A stretch of DNA of 39,887 bases from a bacterium (GCA_021845615.1 JAJZVP010000006.1:1-39887), one strand, 5' to 3'. Positions 26,475-36,638 are shown, counted from the stretch's first letter. Numbers and translations: made by a program. The notes: a model not told the origin generated them from the sequence alone.

Positions 26475-27070
26475 CGGCGCTCCCCGAGTGCGGCCGCAAC
26501 GTAGCGCGCGAGCGGATCGATCTCGAGGTTGACTTCGCTGCCGACGGGGCGCGCCCCGAGCGTCGTCCGCCGGATGGTTTCGGGAATGAGGGCGAGTTCG
26601 AACCAATCGGGCCCGGTCGCGGCGACGGTAAGGCTGACGCCGTCGACGGCGACGTATCCTTTCTCGACGATGCCTTCGGCAATTCGTGCCGGACGCTCGA
26701 TGCGCATGCGTTCTCCTTGCCCTTCGGGCGTTCGTGCGATCACGTGCGCTCGCGCATCCACGTGTGCGTAAACAAAATGACCGCCCATGCGGTCGCCGAC
26801 GCGCAGACTATATTCGACGTTGACGCGCTCTCCCTGGGTGCGAGCACCCAAGGTGCTCCGTTCGATCGTCTCGGGAATCACGTCGAAGGTGATGCGCTCC
26901 CCGGAGACCTCGGTTGCCGTGAGGCAGACGCCGTCGATGGCGATCGAATCCTTCACCTCGGGACGCTCGCGCTCGACGCCCTCGCAGGCAACGACGAGAC
27001 GCATGCCGCCGCGCGCGTCGCGCTCGATCTCATGGATGCGGCCGCCGTAGGCGACGAGTCCGCTAAACAT
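26471..27070 (-). CDS. ribE: Riboflavin synthase alpha chain
   Basis: MFSGLVAYGG start; duplicated lumazine-binding repeats (IAIDGVCLTATEV / VAVDGVSLTVAAT; IPETIERSTLG / IPETIRRTTLG). Confidence 0.95.
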   Translation of the reverse strand: MFSGLVAYGGRIHEIERDARGGMRLVVACEGVERERPEVKDSIAIDGVCLTATEVSGERITFDVIPETIERSTLGARTQGERVNVEYSLRVGDRMGGHFVYAHVDARAHVIARTPEGQGERMRIERPARIAEGIVEKGYVAVDGVSLTVAATGPDWFELALIPETIRRTTLGARPVGSEVNLEIDPLARYVAAALGERR

Positions 27071-27554
27071 GCTCGCTCCCGTTCCTACGCGTAGCGACCG
27101 GGCCGAGCAGATGCGCGTTGATCGCGACGACCTCGTCGGCGAGCTCCGGAAACGCGCGCACCTCGACGCCGGCGGCACGGAGCAGCCGTTCGCCGTGCGC
27201 TTCAACGAAGAGCGCGGGTTCGGCGAAAGCGAAGACGACGCGCGGAATACCGACCTCGAGAATCCGCGTCACGCACGAACGGCGCGGCGAGAGACGCGCA
27301 CCGCAGGGTTCGAGCGAACTATAGAGGGTGCAGGCGCGCAGGTCGGCGCCCGCCGCTTCGGCTTTCTCGATCGCCACTTCTTCGGCGTGAGCGAGGTCCT
27401 CGTTCTCGCGGCTGTACCCCGTCGCGACGCACTGGCCTTCGGCGTCGACGATCGCGCATCCGACGGAGAATGCACGGTTCGACGGCGGCGCGGAGCGCGA
27501 TAGCTCCACCGCCTCGCGTAACCACGCGCGGTCGCGCGCCTCAACAGAGGACAT
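27063..27554 (-). CDS. RibD-type deaminase domain, stand-alone
   Basis: HAEEVAI and SSLEPCGARLSPRRSC zinc-deaminase motifs; start MSSVEARDRAW. Confidence 0.85.
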   Translation of the reverse strand: MSSVEARDRAWLREAVELSRSAPPSNRAFSVGCAIVDAEGQCVATGYSRENEDLAHAEEVAIEKAEAAGADLRACTLYSSLEPCGARLSPRRSCVTRILEVGIPRVVFAFAEPALFVEAHGERLLRAAGVEVRAFPELADEVVAINAHLLGPVATRRNGSEHV

Positions 27555-28182
27555 CGTCGGTATTCTCAAAGTCGAGGACGGCACAGTTCCCCAGAGTACG
27601 CACCGCGAGCAGATGCAGACGACGATCTTTGTCGTGCCGAAAGCTCGCCGGCTCGACGAAACGCGCCCGGCCATGCGCGCCGAGAAAAAACGGCGCGATC
27701 GAAAGGCGAAGGTGCGTGAAGAGCCCCGCCGAGAGAAACATCGTCAACACGCGCGTCCCGCCCTCGACGAAGAGGCTCGAGATACCTCGGCGTTCCAGCG
27801 CCGCAACGATGCCGCGCGCGTCGGCGCGTTCGAGAGAGATCACCTCGGCGCGTTCGCCGATCCGTTCGCGTACTGCGGCGAACGCGTCGTGCGGTGCGAG
27901 AACGATGCTCCGATCGCCGCCGTCGGCGGCGAAGAAGCGCGCCTCGTGCGGAATCGCACCGCTGCGCGTCAGGGTCACGCGGCGCGGTTGCACGCCGGCC
28001 CCCCGCAAAGAGGGATCGTCGCGGCGAACCGTCTCCGCCCCCACCAATATGGCCTCGTACTCCGAGCGGAGGCTCCGCACTTCCGCAAAATCTTCCGGAC
28101 TCGAGAGCACGAGCCGTTCCGCGCGATCGTCGTCGAGGAAACCGTCGAGCGAAAGTGCGGCGGAGAGGGCGATCGCTTTCAT
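27541..28182 (-). CDS. RibD C-terminal-type reductase, stand-alone
   Basis: ALSAALSLDGFL, AILVGAETVRRDDPSLR, LFVEGGTRVLTMFL. Confidence 0.87.
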   Translation of the reverse strand: MKAIALSAALSLDGFLDDDRAERLVLSSPEDFAEVRSLRSEYEAILVGAETVRRDDPSLRGAGVQPRRVTLTRSGAIPHEARFFAADGGDRSIVLAPHDAFAAVRERIGERAEVISLERADARGIVAALERRGISSLFVEGGTRVLTMFLSAGLFTHLRLSIAPFFLGAHGRARFVEPASFRHDKDRRLHLLAVRTLGNCAVLDFENTDDVLC

Positions 28183-28793
28183 CGTGGAGCGCGCTTTCGG
28201 CTCGCATCGGTAAGTGCGACGACCACGGCGCGTTCGACGATCGCACCCCGAGCGCGCAGCGCGAAGACAGCGTCGACGAGGGTCGCCCCGGTGGTACAGA
28301 CGTCGTCGATCAACGTCACGCGCGTTCCCGCCGCGAGCATCTCGTTCGCGCGAAAGCGCCCGCGCGCTTCGAGCCGTTCGGCACGCGAGCGGCCGCGCTG
28401 CCGATCGCGCGCGGCGAAGATCAATGCGCGGCTCGCCATCCGCCCGGCGGCGCGGGCCGCAAGCGACGCAAGGCACTCCCCGCCATCGAAACCGCGGCGC
28501 ATGCGGCGCGATGCGCTGGTAGGAATACCGACCAAATGGAGATCCTCGCTCGCGAGCGCGGCGCCCAAACGCGCACCGAGCGCTGTGGCGAGATCGCGAC
28601 GCCCGTCCTTTAATGCAAGCACCGCTCGCCTCCACGCGCCGTCGTACGGACCGAGCGCGCGAACCTCGATATCACCGAGCGTGCGGCGCAACGGCGCGCG
28701 ATTCGGCGCGCACTCCATGCAGAGCGCTTCGCCGATTCGCCCACAGAGAAGGCAACGCGGCGGAAAGAGCAGATCGAGGGCGCGGTCGAACAT
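28179..28793 (-). CDS. comF: ComF family phosphoribosyltransferase-like protein
   Basis: PPRCLLCGRIGEALCMEC zinc motif, RGRSRAERL, VTLIDDVCTTGATL PRPP-like loop. Confidence 0.9.
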   Translation of the reverse strand: MFDRALDLLFPPRCLLCGRIGEALCMECAPNRAPLRRTLGDIEVRALGPYDGAWRRAVLALKDGRRDLATALGARLGAALASEDLHLVGIPTSASRRMRRGFDGGECLASLAARAAGRMASRALIFAARDRQRGRSRAERLEARGRFRANEMLAAGTRVTLIDDVCTTGATLVDAVFALRARGAIVERAVVVALTDASRKRAPR

Positions 28794-28838
28794 ACCCGTC
28801 CTTCACGCGCTCGCACGAACGCGTCAAGAGCGCGCCGA

Positions 28839-29858
28839 TCATTCATTGGCGACCGAACACGCGATCAGCTCGCTACCCGCTTCGACGCGATAGTCGAGCC
28901 CGACCAACGCGTCGCGCAGCCGCGACCCGGCGCCGATCTCAGCGCGATCCCAGAGCACGCTGCGTTCGACGAGCGCATCGCGCCCGACGCTCGCGCCGAC
29001 CCCGACGACGCTCGGGCCGACGACGTGCGCACCGCGCTCGATCCGCGCTCCCGCGCCGATCCACACCTTCCCTTCGATACGCGCTCCCGTAGCGATCTCG
29101 GCATCTGCGGCGACGCCGACGGGGCGCGCACCGATGGGTACGAAGCGCCCTTCAAGCACGTCGTAGGTCGCGCGCCGATATTCTTCGGGCGTGCCGATAT
29201 CCGACCAATACGCGTCGGGCGCGCGAAAACCAAAGAATGCCGCGCGCGCGGCCTCCAGCGCCGGGAAGACTTGCTTGCCGAAATCGTAGAACGTCGCCGC
29301 CGGAATCTCGTTGAAGATCGACCGTGAAAAGGCGTAGATTCCGGTGTTGACCAGCCGGCTGCGCTCGGTTCCGAGCGCGGGCTTCTCCTGAAAGCCGACG
29401 ATGCGTTCATCGTCGTCGAGCACGACCACGCCGTATTGATCGACGCGTTCGCGCGGGACGAGGCCGATCGTGGCGATCGCTCGGTTCGCGCGGTGCCGCG
29501 CGAGCAAGGCGTCGAGAGGAAGATCGGTGAGGTCGTCGCAGCCGACGACGATAAAATCGTCGCTATCGGAAAAATAGGACTCCATCTGCTTGAGCGCGCC
29601 GGCACTCCCCATCAGCTCGCGTTCGTGCAGGTACTCCAGATGAACGCCGAATCGCGAGCCGTCACCGAGCGCTTCGCGGATTGCATCGGGAAGATAGAAA
29701 ATATTGATCGCAATTTCATTAAAACCGTAGCGCTTGAGATACCGAATCACGTGCGCGGCGTTCGGTTCGCCGGCGACGGGAACCAAGGGTTTGGGAACCT
29801 GTCGGGTGAGCGGATAGAGTCGCGTCGAGAGCCCGCCCGCGAGAATCATCGCCTTCAT
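28839..29858 (-). CDS. NDP-sugar pyrophosphorylase (mannose-1-phosphate guanylyltransferase-like)
   Basis: MKAMILAGGLSTRLYPLTRQVPKPLVPVAGEP; C-terminal left-handed beta-helix repeats. Confidence 0.85.
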   Translation of the reverse strand: MKAMILAGGLSTRLYPLTRQVPKPLVPVAGEPNAAHVIRYLKRYGFNEIAINIFYLPDAIREALGDGSRFGVHLEYLHERELMGSAGALKQMESYFSDSDDFIVVGCDDLTDLPLDALLARHRANRAIATIGLVPRERVDQYGVVVLDDDERIVGFQEKPALGTERSRLVNTGIYAFSRSIFNEIPAATFYDFGKQVFPALEAARAAFFGFRAPDAYWSDIGTPEEYRRATYDVLEGRFVPIGARPVGVAADAEIATGARIEGKVWIGAGARIERGAHVVGPSVVGVGASVGRDALVERSVLWDRAEIGAGSRLRDALVGLDYRVEAGSELIACSVANE

Positions 29859-30619
29859 GGTGTTCGCCGTCCTCCTAATGATGCACGCACTTCGTCGATG
29901 AGAACGAGAGCGAGGAATTGCGGCAGCGCGAGCTGACGCCGCCACCGATGGGGTTCTCGAAGCAGGCGATAGAGCCATTCGAGATTGAGGCGCTGCCAGC
30001 GCTCCGGCGCGCGCGGTACCCGCCCGACGATGGCGTCGAAGGCCCCACCGACCCCGATCCCCGCCCCGGCGCCGCTTGCGGCGAGATGATCGGCGAGCCA
30101 GAGCTCTTGGCGCGGCGAGCCCAACCCGACGAAGAGCAGGCGCGCGCCGCTTCGCGCGATCGCTTCGGCGACCGCAGCGGATCGATCGACGGGAAAATAT
30201 CCATCGGCGGCGCCGGCGACGCGCAGACCCGGAAAGCGCTCCGCCAACCGTTGCGCCGCCTCGATCGCGACGCCGGGCGCCCCGCCGAGGAGATAGATCG
30301 GGAGCGCCTCTTTCGCTGCTGCGGCACAGAGGCGTTCGAGCAGTTCGACGCCGGTCACGCGCGCCGACATGCGTGCGCCGCGCCGACGAGCGGCGGCGAG
30401 CACGCCGACCGTGTCGCAGACGTTGAGCGCGCTCGCGGCAAGCGTCGCCCGAAAACGCGCATCGCGTTGCGCCGCGACGACCATCTCGGTTCCGAGCGTG
30501 ACGACCTGCGCGGGGCGATCGCCGTGCGCGAACGCGAGGATACGCGCGGTCGCCTCATCGATATCGACGCAATCGAGGCGACACCCGAGCACCTCGACCG
30601 ATCTGGGGGCCTCCGTCAC
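29855..30619 (-). CDS. WecG/TagA/CpsF family glycosyltransferase
   Basis: VLGCRLDCVDIDEAT, PIYLLGGAPGVAIEAAQRL, LLFVGLGSPRQELWL, GVGGAFDAIVGRVPRAP; GTG start overlapping the dapA stop. Confidence 0.92.
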   Translation of the reverse strand: MTEAPRSVEVLGCRLDCVDIDEATARILAFAHGDRPAQVVTLGTEMVVAAQRDARFRATLAASALNVCDTVGVLAAARRRGARMSARVTGVELLERLCAAAAKEALPIYLLGGAPGVAIEAAQRLAERFPGLRVAGAADGYFPVDRSAAVAEAIARSGARLLFVGLGSPRQELWLADHLAASGAGAGIGVGGAFDAIVGRVPRAPERWQRLNLEWLYRLLREPHRWRRQLALPQFLALVLIDEVRASLGGRRTP

Positions 30620-31494
30620 GCGGCGTATGCGGCGAGCAACGGCTTCAGGCGCCGTGCGAGATCCGCGGGCATCGCATCGAGCGGGAGGCGACAGGATCCA
30701 ACAGCAAAGCCGAGTTCGCCCATCGCCCATTTCACCGGGATCGGATTGCTCACCGTGAAGAGCAACTCGAAGAGCTCGAGCAGCGAGGTGTGAATGCGCG
30801 CTGCTTCGTCAACCCGGCCCGCGCGAAATGCATCGCGCATCGCGCGAAACTCGCGCGAGCAGAGGTGCGTCGCCACGCCGACGATGCCGTCGGCCCCGAG
30901 CGCGAGCCCCGGAAGATAGAGATGGTCGTCGCCGACGAGGAACTGGAAGCCCTCGGGGCGATCGCGGAGGATCGTCGCGAATTGTTTGAGATCGCCGCTC
31001 GACTCTTTCACGCCGATGATGTTGCCGTGCCGGCGCGCGAGTTCGACGAGCGTGGCCGAAAGCATATTGGTCGCCGTACGGCCGGGAATATTATAGATCG
31101 CAATTGGAAGCTCGGTCGCCTCGGCGATCGCACCGAAATGCGCGAGCAAACCGCTCTGCGTCGGCTTGTTGTAATAGGGAACGACGGCGAGTAACGCATC
31201 GGCTCCCGCCGCCTGCATGCCGCGCGCCGCCTCGACCGATCCGCGGGTTTCGTTCGTGCCGGCATTGGCGATGACGCAGGCATCGTTTCCGACGCTCTCT
31301 TTCACGGCGGCGACGAGTTCCAAACGCTCGCCTTCGTCGAGCGCCATCCCTTCGCCGGTCGATCCCGCAACGACCAATCCGTCGTTTCCACGATCGACGA
31401 GCCAGCGCGCCAAACGCTTCGCTTCCGCGACGTCGAGCGCGCCGCTACTATCGAACGGCGTGATCATCGCCGTGAGAATGCTACCGAGTTTCAC
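30616..31494 (-). CDS. dapA: 4-hydroxy-tetrahydrodipicolinate synthase
   Basis: GSTGEGMALDEGERLELV, VVPYYNKPTQSGLLAHF, YNIPGRTATNM, GVKESSGDL. Confidence 0.96.
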   Translation of the reverse strand: MKLGSILTAMITPFDSSGALDVAEAKRLARWLVDRGNDGLVVAGSTGEGMALDEGERLELVAAVKESVGNDACVIANAGTNETRGSVEAARGMQAAGADALLAVVPYYNKPTQSGLLAHFGAIAEATELPIAIYNIPGRTATNMLSATLVELARRHGNIIGVKESSGDLKQFATILRDRPEGFQFLVGDDHLYLPGLALGADGIVGVATHLCSREFRAMRDAFRAGRVDEAARIHTSLLELFELLFTVSNPIPVKWAMGELGFAVGSCRLPLDAMPADLARRLKPLLAAYAA

Positions 31495-32716
31495 CGCTCA
31501 TCACTTTCTGCTCTGCGAGCTCGAATGCATCGAAGACCGCGCGTTCGGCACGTGCGGCGTCCGACGCCGGAACGAGGACCGAAATCGTGACGTTGCTGTC
31601 GGTGAGGTGAATGACCTCGACGTTTTCGGCGCTCAAAGCTTCGACGACCCGCAACACGACTCCGGGCAGTTCGCGCATGCCCGCACCGACGATCGAGAGT
31701 TTGGCGCAACCTTCGCGCACGCGAACGGCGAGATTGAGATCGCCGAGCAACGCCCGCAATTCGCCTCCGCGGTCACCTTCGACGACGAACGAGACGCCCG
31801 ATTGATTGATCGCGACCTGATCGATCGAAATACCGGCATCCGCGACGCGAGCAAACATTTCGAGTTCGACCTGCATGCGCCGTTTCGGGGATTCGATATC
31901 ACCGCGAATGACGCGCACCCACGTCAGCCGGTCGCTCACCGCAACGCCGGTCACCGGCGCGTCGTGACGCAGGCTTTCGACGACGAGGGTGCCTCGATCG
32001 CTGGTGAGTCCTTTGATGGCATAGGTGCGCTCCCGCTCCCGCGCGTACTCCGCGGCGACCGCGTGCATCACTTTCGCTCCGTGGGTCGCGAGCTCGGCCA
32101 TCTCTTCCAGCGAAGCGCGAGCGATCGTGCGCGCGCGCTCGATGCGGCGAGGATCTGCGGTCATCGCGCCGCTGACGTCGGTGTAGATATCGATGCGCTC
32201 GGCGTCGAGCGCGTCGCCGAGCGCGACGGCGGTTAAATCGCTCCCACCGCGCCCGAGCGTCGTCGTCGAGCCATCCGCGCTCGCTCCCTGGAACCCGGTG
32301 ACGACGGGCACGTAGCCCGCCGCGATCGCTCCGAGGAGCGCGGTCGGATCGACCGCGCCGATGCGCGCGTTCCCATAGCGCGCATCGGTAAGGATCCCCG
32401 CTTCGCGCCCGGTGAACGCTCGCGCGACGATGCCGTTGTCGCGAAGATGCTTCGCTACGACCGCGGCGGCGATACTCTCGCCGCACGAAAGCAGCAGGTC
32501 GCTCTCGGGCGTCGCGCTCTCGCCATCGAGCAACGCGAGCAGCGCGTCGGTGGAATAGGGTGCGGGTGCGCGGCCCATCGCCGAAACCACCAGCACCGGG
32601 GCGAAGTTCGCCGACAGCGCATCGCGTACGCGCTCGACGACGTGCGTGCGCTGCTCGGCCGTCGCGACCGAGGTGCCGCCGAATTTCATCACGGCGATGC
32701 GCGGTGCCGCAGTCAT
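31481..32716 (-). CDS. lysC: Aspartate kinase
   Basis: VMKFGGTSVAT, TTTLGRGGSDLTAVALG, IYTDVSGAMTADPR, C-terminal ACT-like region. Confidence 0.95.
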   Translation of the reverse strand: MTAAPRIAVMKFGGTSVATAEQRTHVVERVRDALSANFAPVLVVSAMGRAPAPYSTDALLALLDGESATPESDLLLSCGESIAAAVVAKHLRDNGIVARAFTGREAGILTDARYGNARIGAVDPTALLGAIAAGYVPVVTGFQGASADGSTTTLGRGGSDLTAVALGDALDAERIDIYTDVSGAMTADPRRIERARTIARASLEEMAELATHGAKVMHAVAAEYARERERTYAIKGLTSDRGTLVVESLRHDAPVTGVAVSDRLTWVRVIRGDIESPKRRMQVELEMFARVADAGISIDQVAINQSGVSFVVEGDRGGELRALLGDLNLAVRVREGCAKLSIVGAGMRELPGVVLRVVEALSAENVEVIHLTDSNVTISVLVPASDAARAERAVFDAFELAEQKVMSGETR

Positions 32717-33717
32717 CCGAGGAAGCCTCGCGCGAGCAAGAGTTCCAACAATTGCACGGCGTTCGTCGCCGCACCCTTGCGGAGCTGATCGCCAACGCAC
32801 CAGAGCGCGAAGCGCGTCCCCTCCGCGCCGTCGGCGCGGAGCCGCGCGACGTGCACTGCGTCGCCGCCTTCGACCTCCCGCGGCGTCACGATCCCTTCGG
32901 CGTGAAAGCGTAGCCCCGGCGCACCTTCGAATGCAGCGCGAAGCGCGGAGATATCGGTCGGACGCTCCGTGCGTACCACGATCGACTCGGCATGCGCGGT
33001 ACGGACAGGAACGCGCACGCAGGTCGCACTCACGTGCAATTCCGGCAATCCGAGCATCTTGCGCGTCTCTGCGGCGACCTTGCGTTCCTCACCGCTCCAT
33101 CCGTCGGCGTCGAACGTTCCGATCTGCGGCACCACGTTGCGCGCGAGCGGGGCCGGGAAAACGAGCGCGGGCGATTCGGGCTCGCCGAGGGCGAGCGCGC
33201 GCTGCGCGGCATCGAGTTCGTCGAGACCCGCGCGCCCCGCGCCGCTCGCGGCCTGGTAGGTCGAGACGACGACCTCGCGCAACCCGGCAACGTCGCGAAT
33301 CGGTGCGAGTGCGAGCGCGAGCAAAATTGCGGTGCAATTCCCGACGGGTAGGATATGGTGCCGACGCTCGAGGGCTGCGGCGTTGATCTCGGGAACGATC
33401 AACGGAATATCCTCGTGCAGGCGAAACGTCGCGTTGTTGTCGATGCAGTAGATGCCGCGCGCGGCGAGATCGGCGACGAACGCCTCGCCGAGCGATTCGC
33501 CCCCGGCGAAGAAGACGACGTCGCGGTCGGCGAGCGCTTCACCGGTGGTCGCACGCACGTCGAGCAAATCGCCGGCGTAACGAACCGCAGCGCTACGCTC
33601 GCGCGAGCCGAAGGCGGCGACGTGCGCGAGCGGCAGACGGCGCTCTTCGAGCACCCGCAAGAGCGTCTCGCCGACCGCGCCGGTCGCACCGACGATGCCG
33701 ACGCGAAGCGCGCTCAC
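32713..33717 (-). CDS. asd: Aspartate-semialdehyde dehydrogenase
   Basis: VGIVGATGAVGETLLRVL, LPVGNCTAILLALALAP, TYQAASGAGRAGLDEL. Confidence 0.96.
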   Translation of the reverse strand: MSALRVGIVGATGAVGETLLRVLEERRLPLAHVAAFGSRERSAAVRYAGDLLDVRATTGEALADRDVVFFAGGESLGEAFVADLAARGIYCIDNNATFRLHEDIPLIVPEINAAALERRHHILPVGNCTAILLALALAPIRDVAGLREVVVSTYQAASGAGRAGLDELDAAQRALALGEPESPALVFPAPLARNVVPQIGTFDADGWSGEERKVAAETRKMLGLPELHVSATCVRVPVRTAHAESIVVRTERPTDISALRAAFEGAPGLRFHAEGIVTPREVEGGDAVHVARLRADGAEGTRFALWCVGDQLRKGAATNAVQLLELLLARGFLG

Positions 33718-34433
33718 AGGACGAGTTCGAGGCCGACGTGCAGCCCCGGCGGAAGACGGCGCACGCCGCGCAACGCCGCCACGATACCATCGGCGAAGGA
33801 TTCCCGCGAGAGCGAATCGTGACGCACGGTCAGCACCTCGCCGCGACTTCCGAAAATAACCTCCTGATGGGCGACGAGTCCGGGAAGGCGCACGCTATGA
33901 ATGACGACCGGCGCCGCCCCGGCTGCCTCCATTCTTTTCGCCGTCACCTTCGCCGTGCCCGACGGCGCGTCGCGTTTGGTGTCATGATGCATCTCGACGA
34001 TCTCGGCGTGCGGAAAGCTCCGGGCGATCTCCGCCGCGACGCGCATCATCACGACCGCACCGATGGCGAAGTTCGGCACGAAGAGCGCGGGAACGCGTTT
34101 TTCGGCGGCGATTACGCCGATCTCGTCGAGCGTCGCCTCGTTCCAGCCGCTGCTCCCACTGACGACGGGAATGCCGTGCGAAACGGCTTCACGCGTCCAA
34201 CGCTCGCTGCCCGGTTGGGTAGCGACGTCGAGGAGTACGTCGATCGATCCCCGCGCGAGTAAATCGTCGAGCGAGCGAACGTACGTCGCATTATCGAGCG
34301 CCGTCCGTTCGCTTACCAAACCACCGACGAGCTCGAGCGTCTCGGCCTCGCGTACCGCATCGGCGGCGATGCCTCCGAGACGGCCGGCGATGCCCGCGAT
34401 GCCGATGCGCAGCGGCGCCCGTGCCTCAGACAC
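33714..34433 (-). CDS. dapB: 4-hydroxy-tetrahydrodipicolinate reductase
   Basis: IGIAGIAGRLG, VSGSSGW, VPNFAIGAVVMM, EMHHDTKRDAPSGTA. Confidence 0.92.
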   Translation of the reverse strand: MSEARAPLRIGIAGIAGRLGGIAADAVREAETLELVGGLVSERTALDNATYVRSLDDLLARGSIDVLLDVATQPGSERWTREAVSHGIPVVSGSSGWNEATLDEIGVIAAEKRVPALFVPNFAIGAVVMMRVAAEIARSFPHAEIVEMHHDTKRDAPSGTAKVTAKRMEAAGAAPVVIHSVRLPGLVAHQEVIFGSRGEVLTVRHDSLSRESFADGIVAALRGVRRLPPGLHVGLELVL

Positions 34434-36588
34434 GTTCGAGCGGGGCGTATTTGAGCATCAGCATTTTTTCGCCGACGTTCGGAAAATCGATCGTGACCAA
34501 GCCGTCGCCGCCGGCGCCGACGAGATCGCGGATCGTTCCCTCGCCCCACTTGGGATGACGAACCTTATCGCCGGGCCCGAGATTGAGTTCCAAGCCCGCG
34601 CCGGCGGTCTCGTGAATCGCCACCTCGCGCCAACGTCCACCTGCCGGGCGGGGAGCGACCGCGCCCTCACCATCGATCGTTTCGAGATTGGGAATCTCTT
34701 CGAGAAAACGCGATTTTGGGTAGGAGTACGTGTTGCCGTAGATCATACGCCGCTGTGCGTGCGTGAGATAGAGGCGATCCATCGCGCGAGTGACGCCGAC
34801 GTAAGCGAGACGCCGCTCTTCTTCGAGTTCGCCGGTATCGCTCAGCGCGCGGGTATGCGGGAAGACGCCTTCTTCCAAGCCGGTCAGAAAGACGACCGGG
34901 AACTCCAGGCCCTTCGCTCCGTGGAGCGTCATCAGCGTCACGTACGACGATTCGGGATCGAGCGCATCGAGATCGCTGATGAGCGCGATATTCGCGAGAA
35001 AACCATCGAGCGAGGGCTCCTCTTCGCGTTCCTCATATTCGCGCGCGACGCCGACGAGTTCGCGCAGGTTGTCGAGGCGCGCGCGCGCATCGTTGGTCTC
35101 TTCGCTCTGCAGCTCGCGGGCGTACCCCGAATCCTCGAGCACGGCCAACAATAGATCGGCGATGCCGAGCGTTCGCTGCTTTTCGATCAGCGAGCGCATG
35201 AGATCGGCGAACCGCTCCATCTCTTTGAGCTTCTTGGGAACGGCACGTTTGAGCAGTGCGGCATCGAAGAGCCCTTCGCCAACGGCGACTTTCGCCCGGG
35301 CCGCTTCGGCAACTAACGCGCCGAGCGTCTGCGAGCCGATCCCGCGGCGCGGCACGTTAATGATCCGCTTGAAGGCGATCGAATCGCGCGGGTTGGCGAG
35401 GTATCGTAAATAGGCGACCGCGTCTTTAATCTCCGATCGCGCGTAGAAGCCGACGCCGCCGACGACGCGATAGGGGATACCCTCTGCTATCAACGCTTCT
35501 TCGAAAATGCGCGATTGCGCGTTCGTGCGATAGAGCACGAGAAAATCGCGATAGGCGAGCCCGTCGCGCACGAGTTCTTTCACCTTTTCGACGACGAAGC
35601 GGCCTTCGTCGCGCTCGGTCGGCGCGCGGTACGCAACCACCGGCTCGCCCTCGGCCCGCTTGGTGAAGAGCTTCTTCTTCGCCCGCGTCTTATTGTTGGC
35701 GACCAAAGCGTTGGCCGCTTCGAGAATGTGCTGCGTGCTGCGATAGTTTTCTTCGAGTTTGAACACCTTCGCGCCCGGAAAATCTTCCTCGAAGCGCAAG
35801 ATCATTCGGTGGTCGCTGCCGCGCCACGAATAGATCGATTGGTCGTCGTCGCCGACGACGGTGATGTTGCGGTGTTCTCCGGCGAGCATCGAGACGAGCG
35901 TATACTGCGCCATGTTGACGTCTTGGTATTCGTCGACCAGGATATACGAGAAACGCGCGCGGTATTTCGCAAGCGTTTTTGCGTCGCGCTGCAAGAGATC
36001 GATCGCACGCACGATGAGATCGTCGAAATCGAGCGAGTTCGCCTCACGGAGTTTGCGATCGTATTCGCGATACACGTTTGCGAGACGCTCGCCGAGCGCA
36101 TTTTTTTGCTTTTTCGCAAACGCATCCGGCCAAACCAACGCGTTCTTCGCCTTCGAGATTTCGCTGAGACAGAAACCGGGGCTGAGTTGCCGTTCGTCGT
36201 AGTCGAGCTCGTCGAGAATTTCTTTCACCAGCGACCGTTGGTCGCCGTCGTCGACGATGGCGAAATTGCTCTCGATGCCGATTTTCGAGCCGTCGCGGCG
36301 CAGAATGCGCACGCACATCGCGTGGAACGTGCCGACCCAAAGCTCGCGCGCGGTCGCACCGATCATGCGCTCGAGGCGAGCTTTCATCTCGCCGGCAGCT
36401 TTGTTGGTGAATGTGACCGCTAAAATAGAATCCGGCGCCACACCATGCTCTTCAAGCAGATAGGCGATACGGTGCGTCAGAACGCGGGTTTTGCCGCTCC
36501 CGGCGCCGGCGAAGATCAAACACGGGCCGTCCCCGTGCGATACAGCCGCCGTTTGCACGGCGTTGAGAGCATCACGTTGTTGGAGCAT
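34426..36588 (-). CDS. UvrD/PcrA/Rep family DNA helicase
   Basis: IFAGAGSGKTRVLTHRI, LVDEYQDVNMAQ, VGDDDQSIYSWRGS, LMTLHGAKGLEFPVVFL, YVGVTRAMDRLYLTHA. Confidence 0.95.
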   Translation of the reverse strand: MLQQRDALNAVQTAAVSHGDGPCLIFAGAGSGKTRVLTHRIAYLLEEHGVAPDSILAVTFTNKAAGEMKARLERMIGATARELWVGTFHAMCVRILRRDGSKIGIESNFAIVDDGDQRSLVKEILDELDYDERQLSPGFCLSEISKAKNALVWPDAFAKKQKNALGERLANVYREYDRKLREANSLDFDDLIVRAIDLLQRDAKTLAKYRARFSYILVDEYQDVNMAQYTLVSMLAGEHRNITVVGDDDQSIYSWRGSDHRMILRFEEDFPGAKVFKLEENYRSTQHILEAANALVANNKTRAKKKLFTKRAEGEPVVAYRAPTERDEGRFVVEKVKELVRDGLAYRDFLVLYRTNAQSRIFEEALIAEGIPYRVVGGVGFYARSEIKDAVAYLRYLANPRDSIAFKRIINVPRRGIGSQTLGALVAEAARAKVAVGEGLFDAALLKRAVPKKLKEMERFADLMRSLIEKQRTLGIADLLLAVLEDSGYARELQSEETNDARARLDNLRELVGVAREYEEREEEPSLDGFLANIALISDLDALDPESSYVTLMTLHGAKGLEFPVVFLTGLEEGVFPHTRALSDTGELEEERRLAYVGVTRAMDRLYLTHAQRRMIYGNTYSYPKSRFLEEIPNLETIDGEGAVAPRPAGGRWREVAIHETAGAGLELNLGPGDKVRHPKWGEGTIRDLVGAGGDGLVTIDFPNVGEKMLMLKYAPLERV

Positions 36589-36638
36589 TGTTCTGGTTTC
36601 GACGCCTGCGAGCGAAAGGCCTCGGCGTGGAGCGAGTT

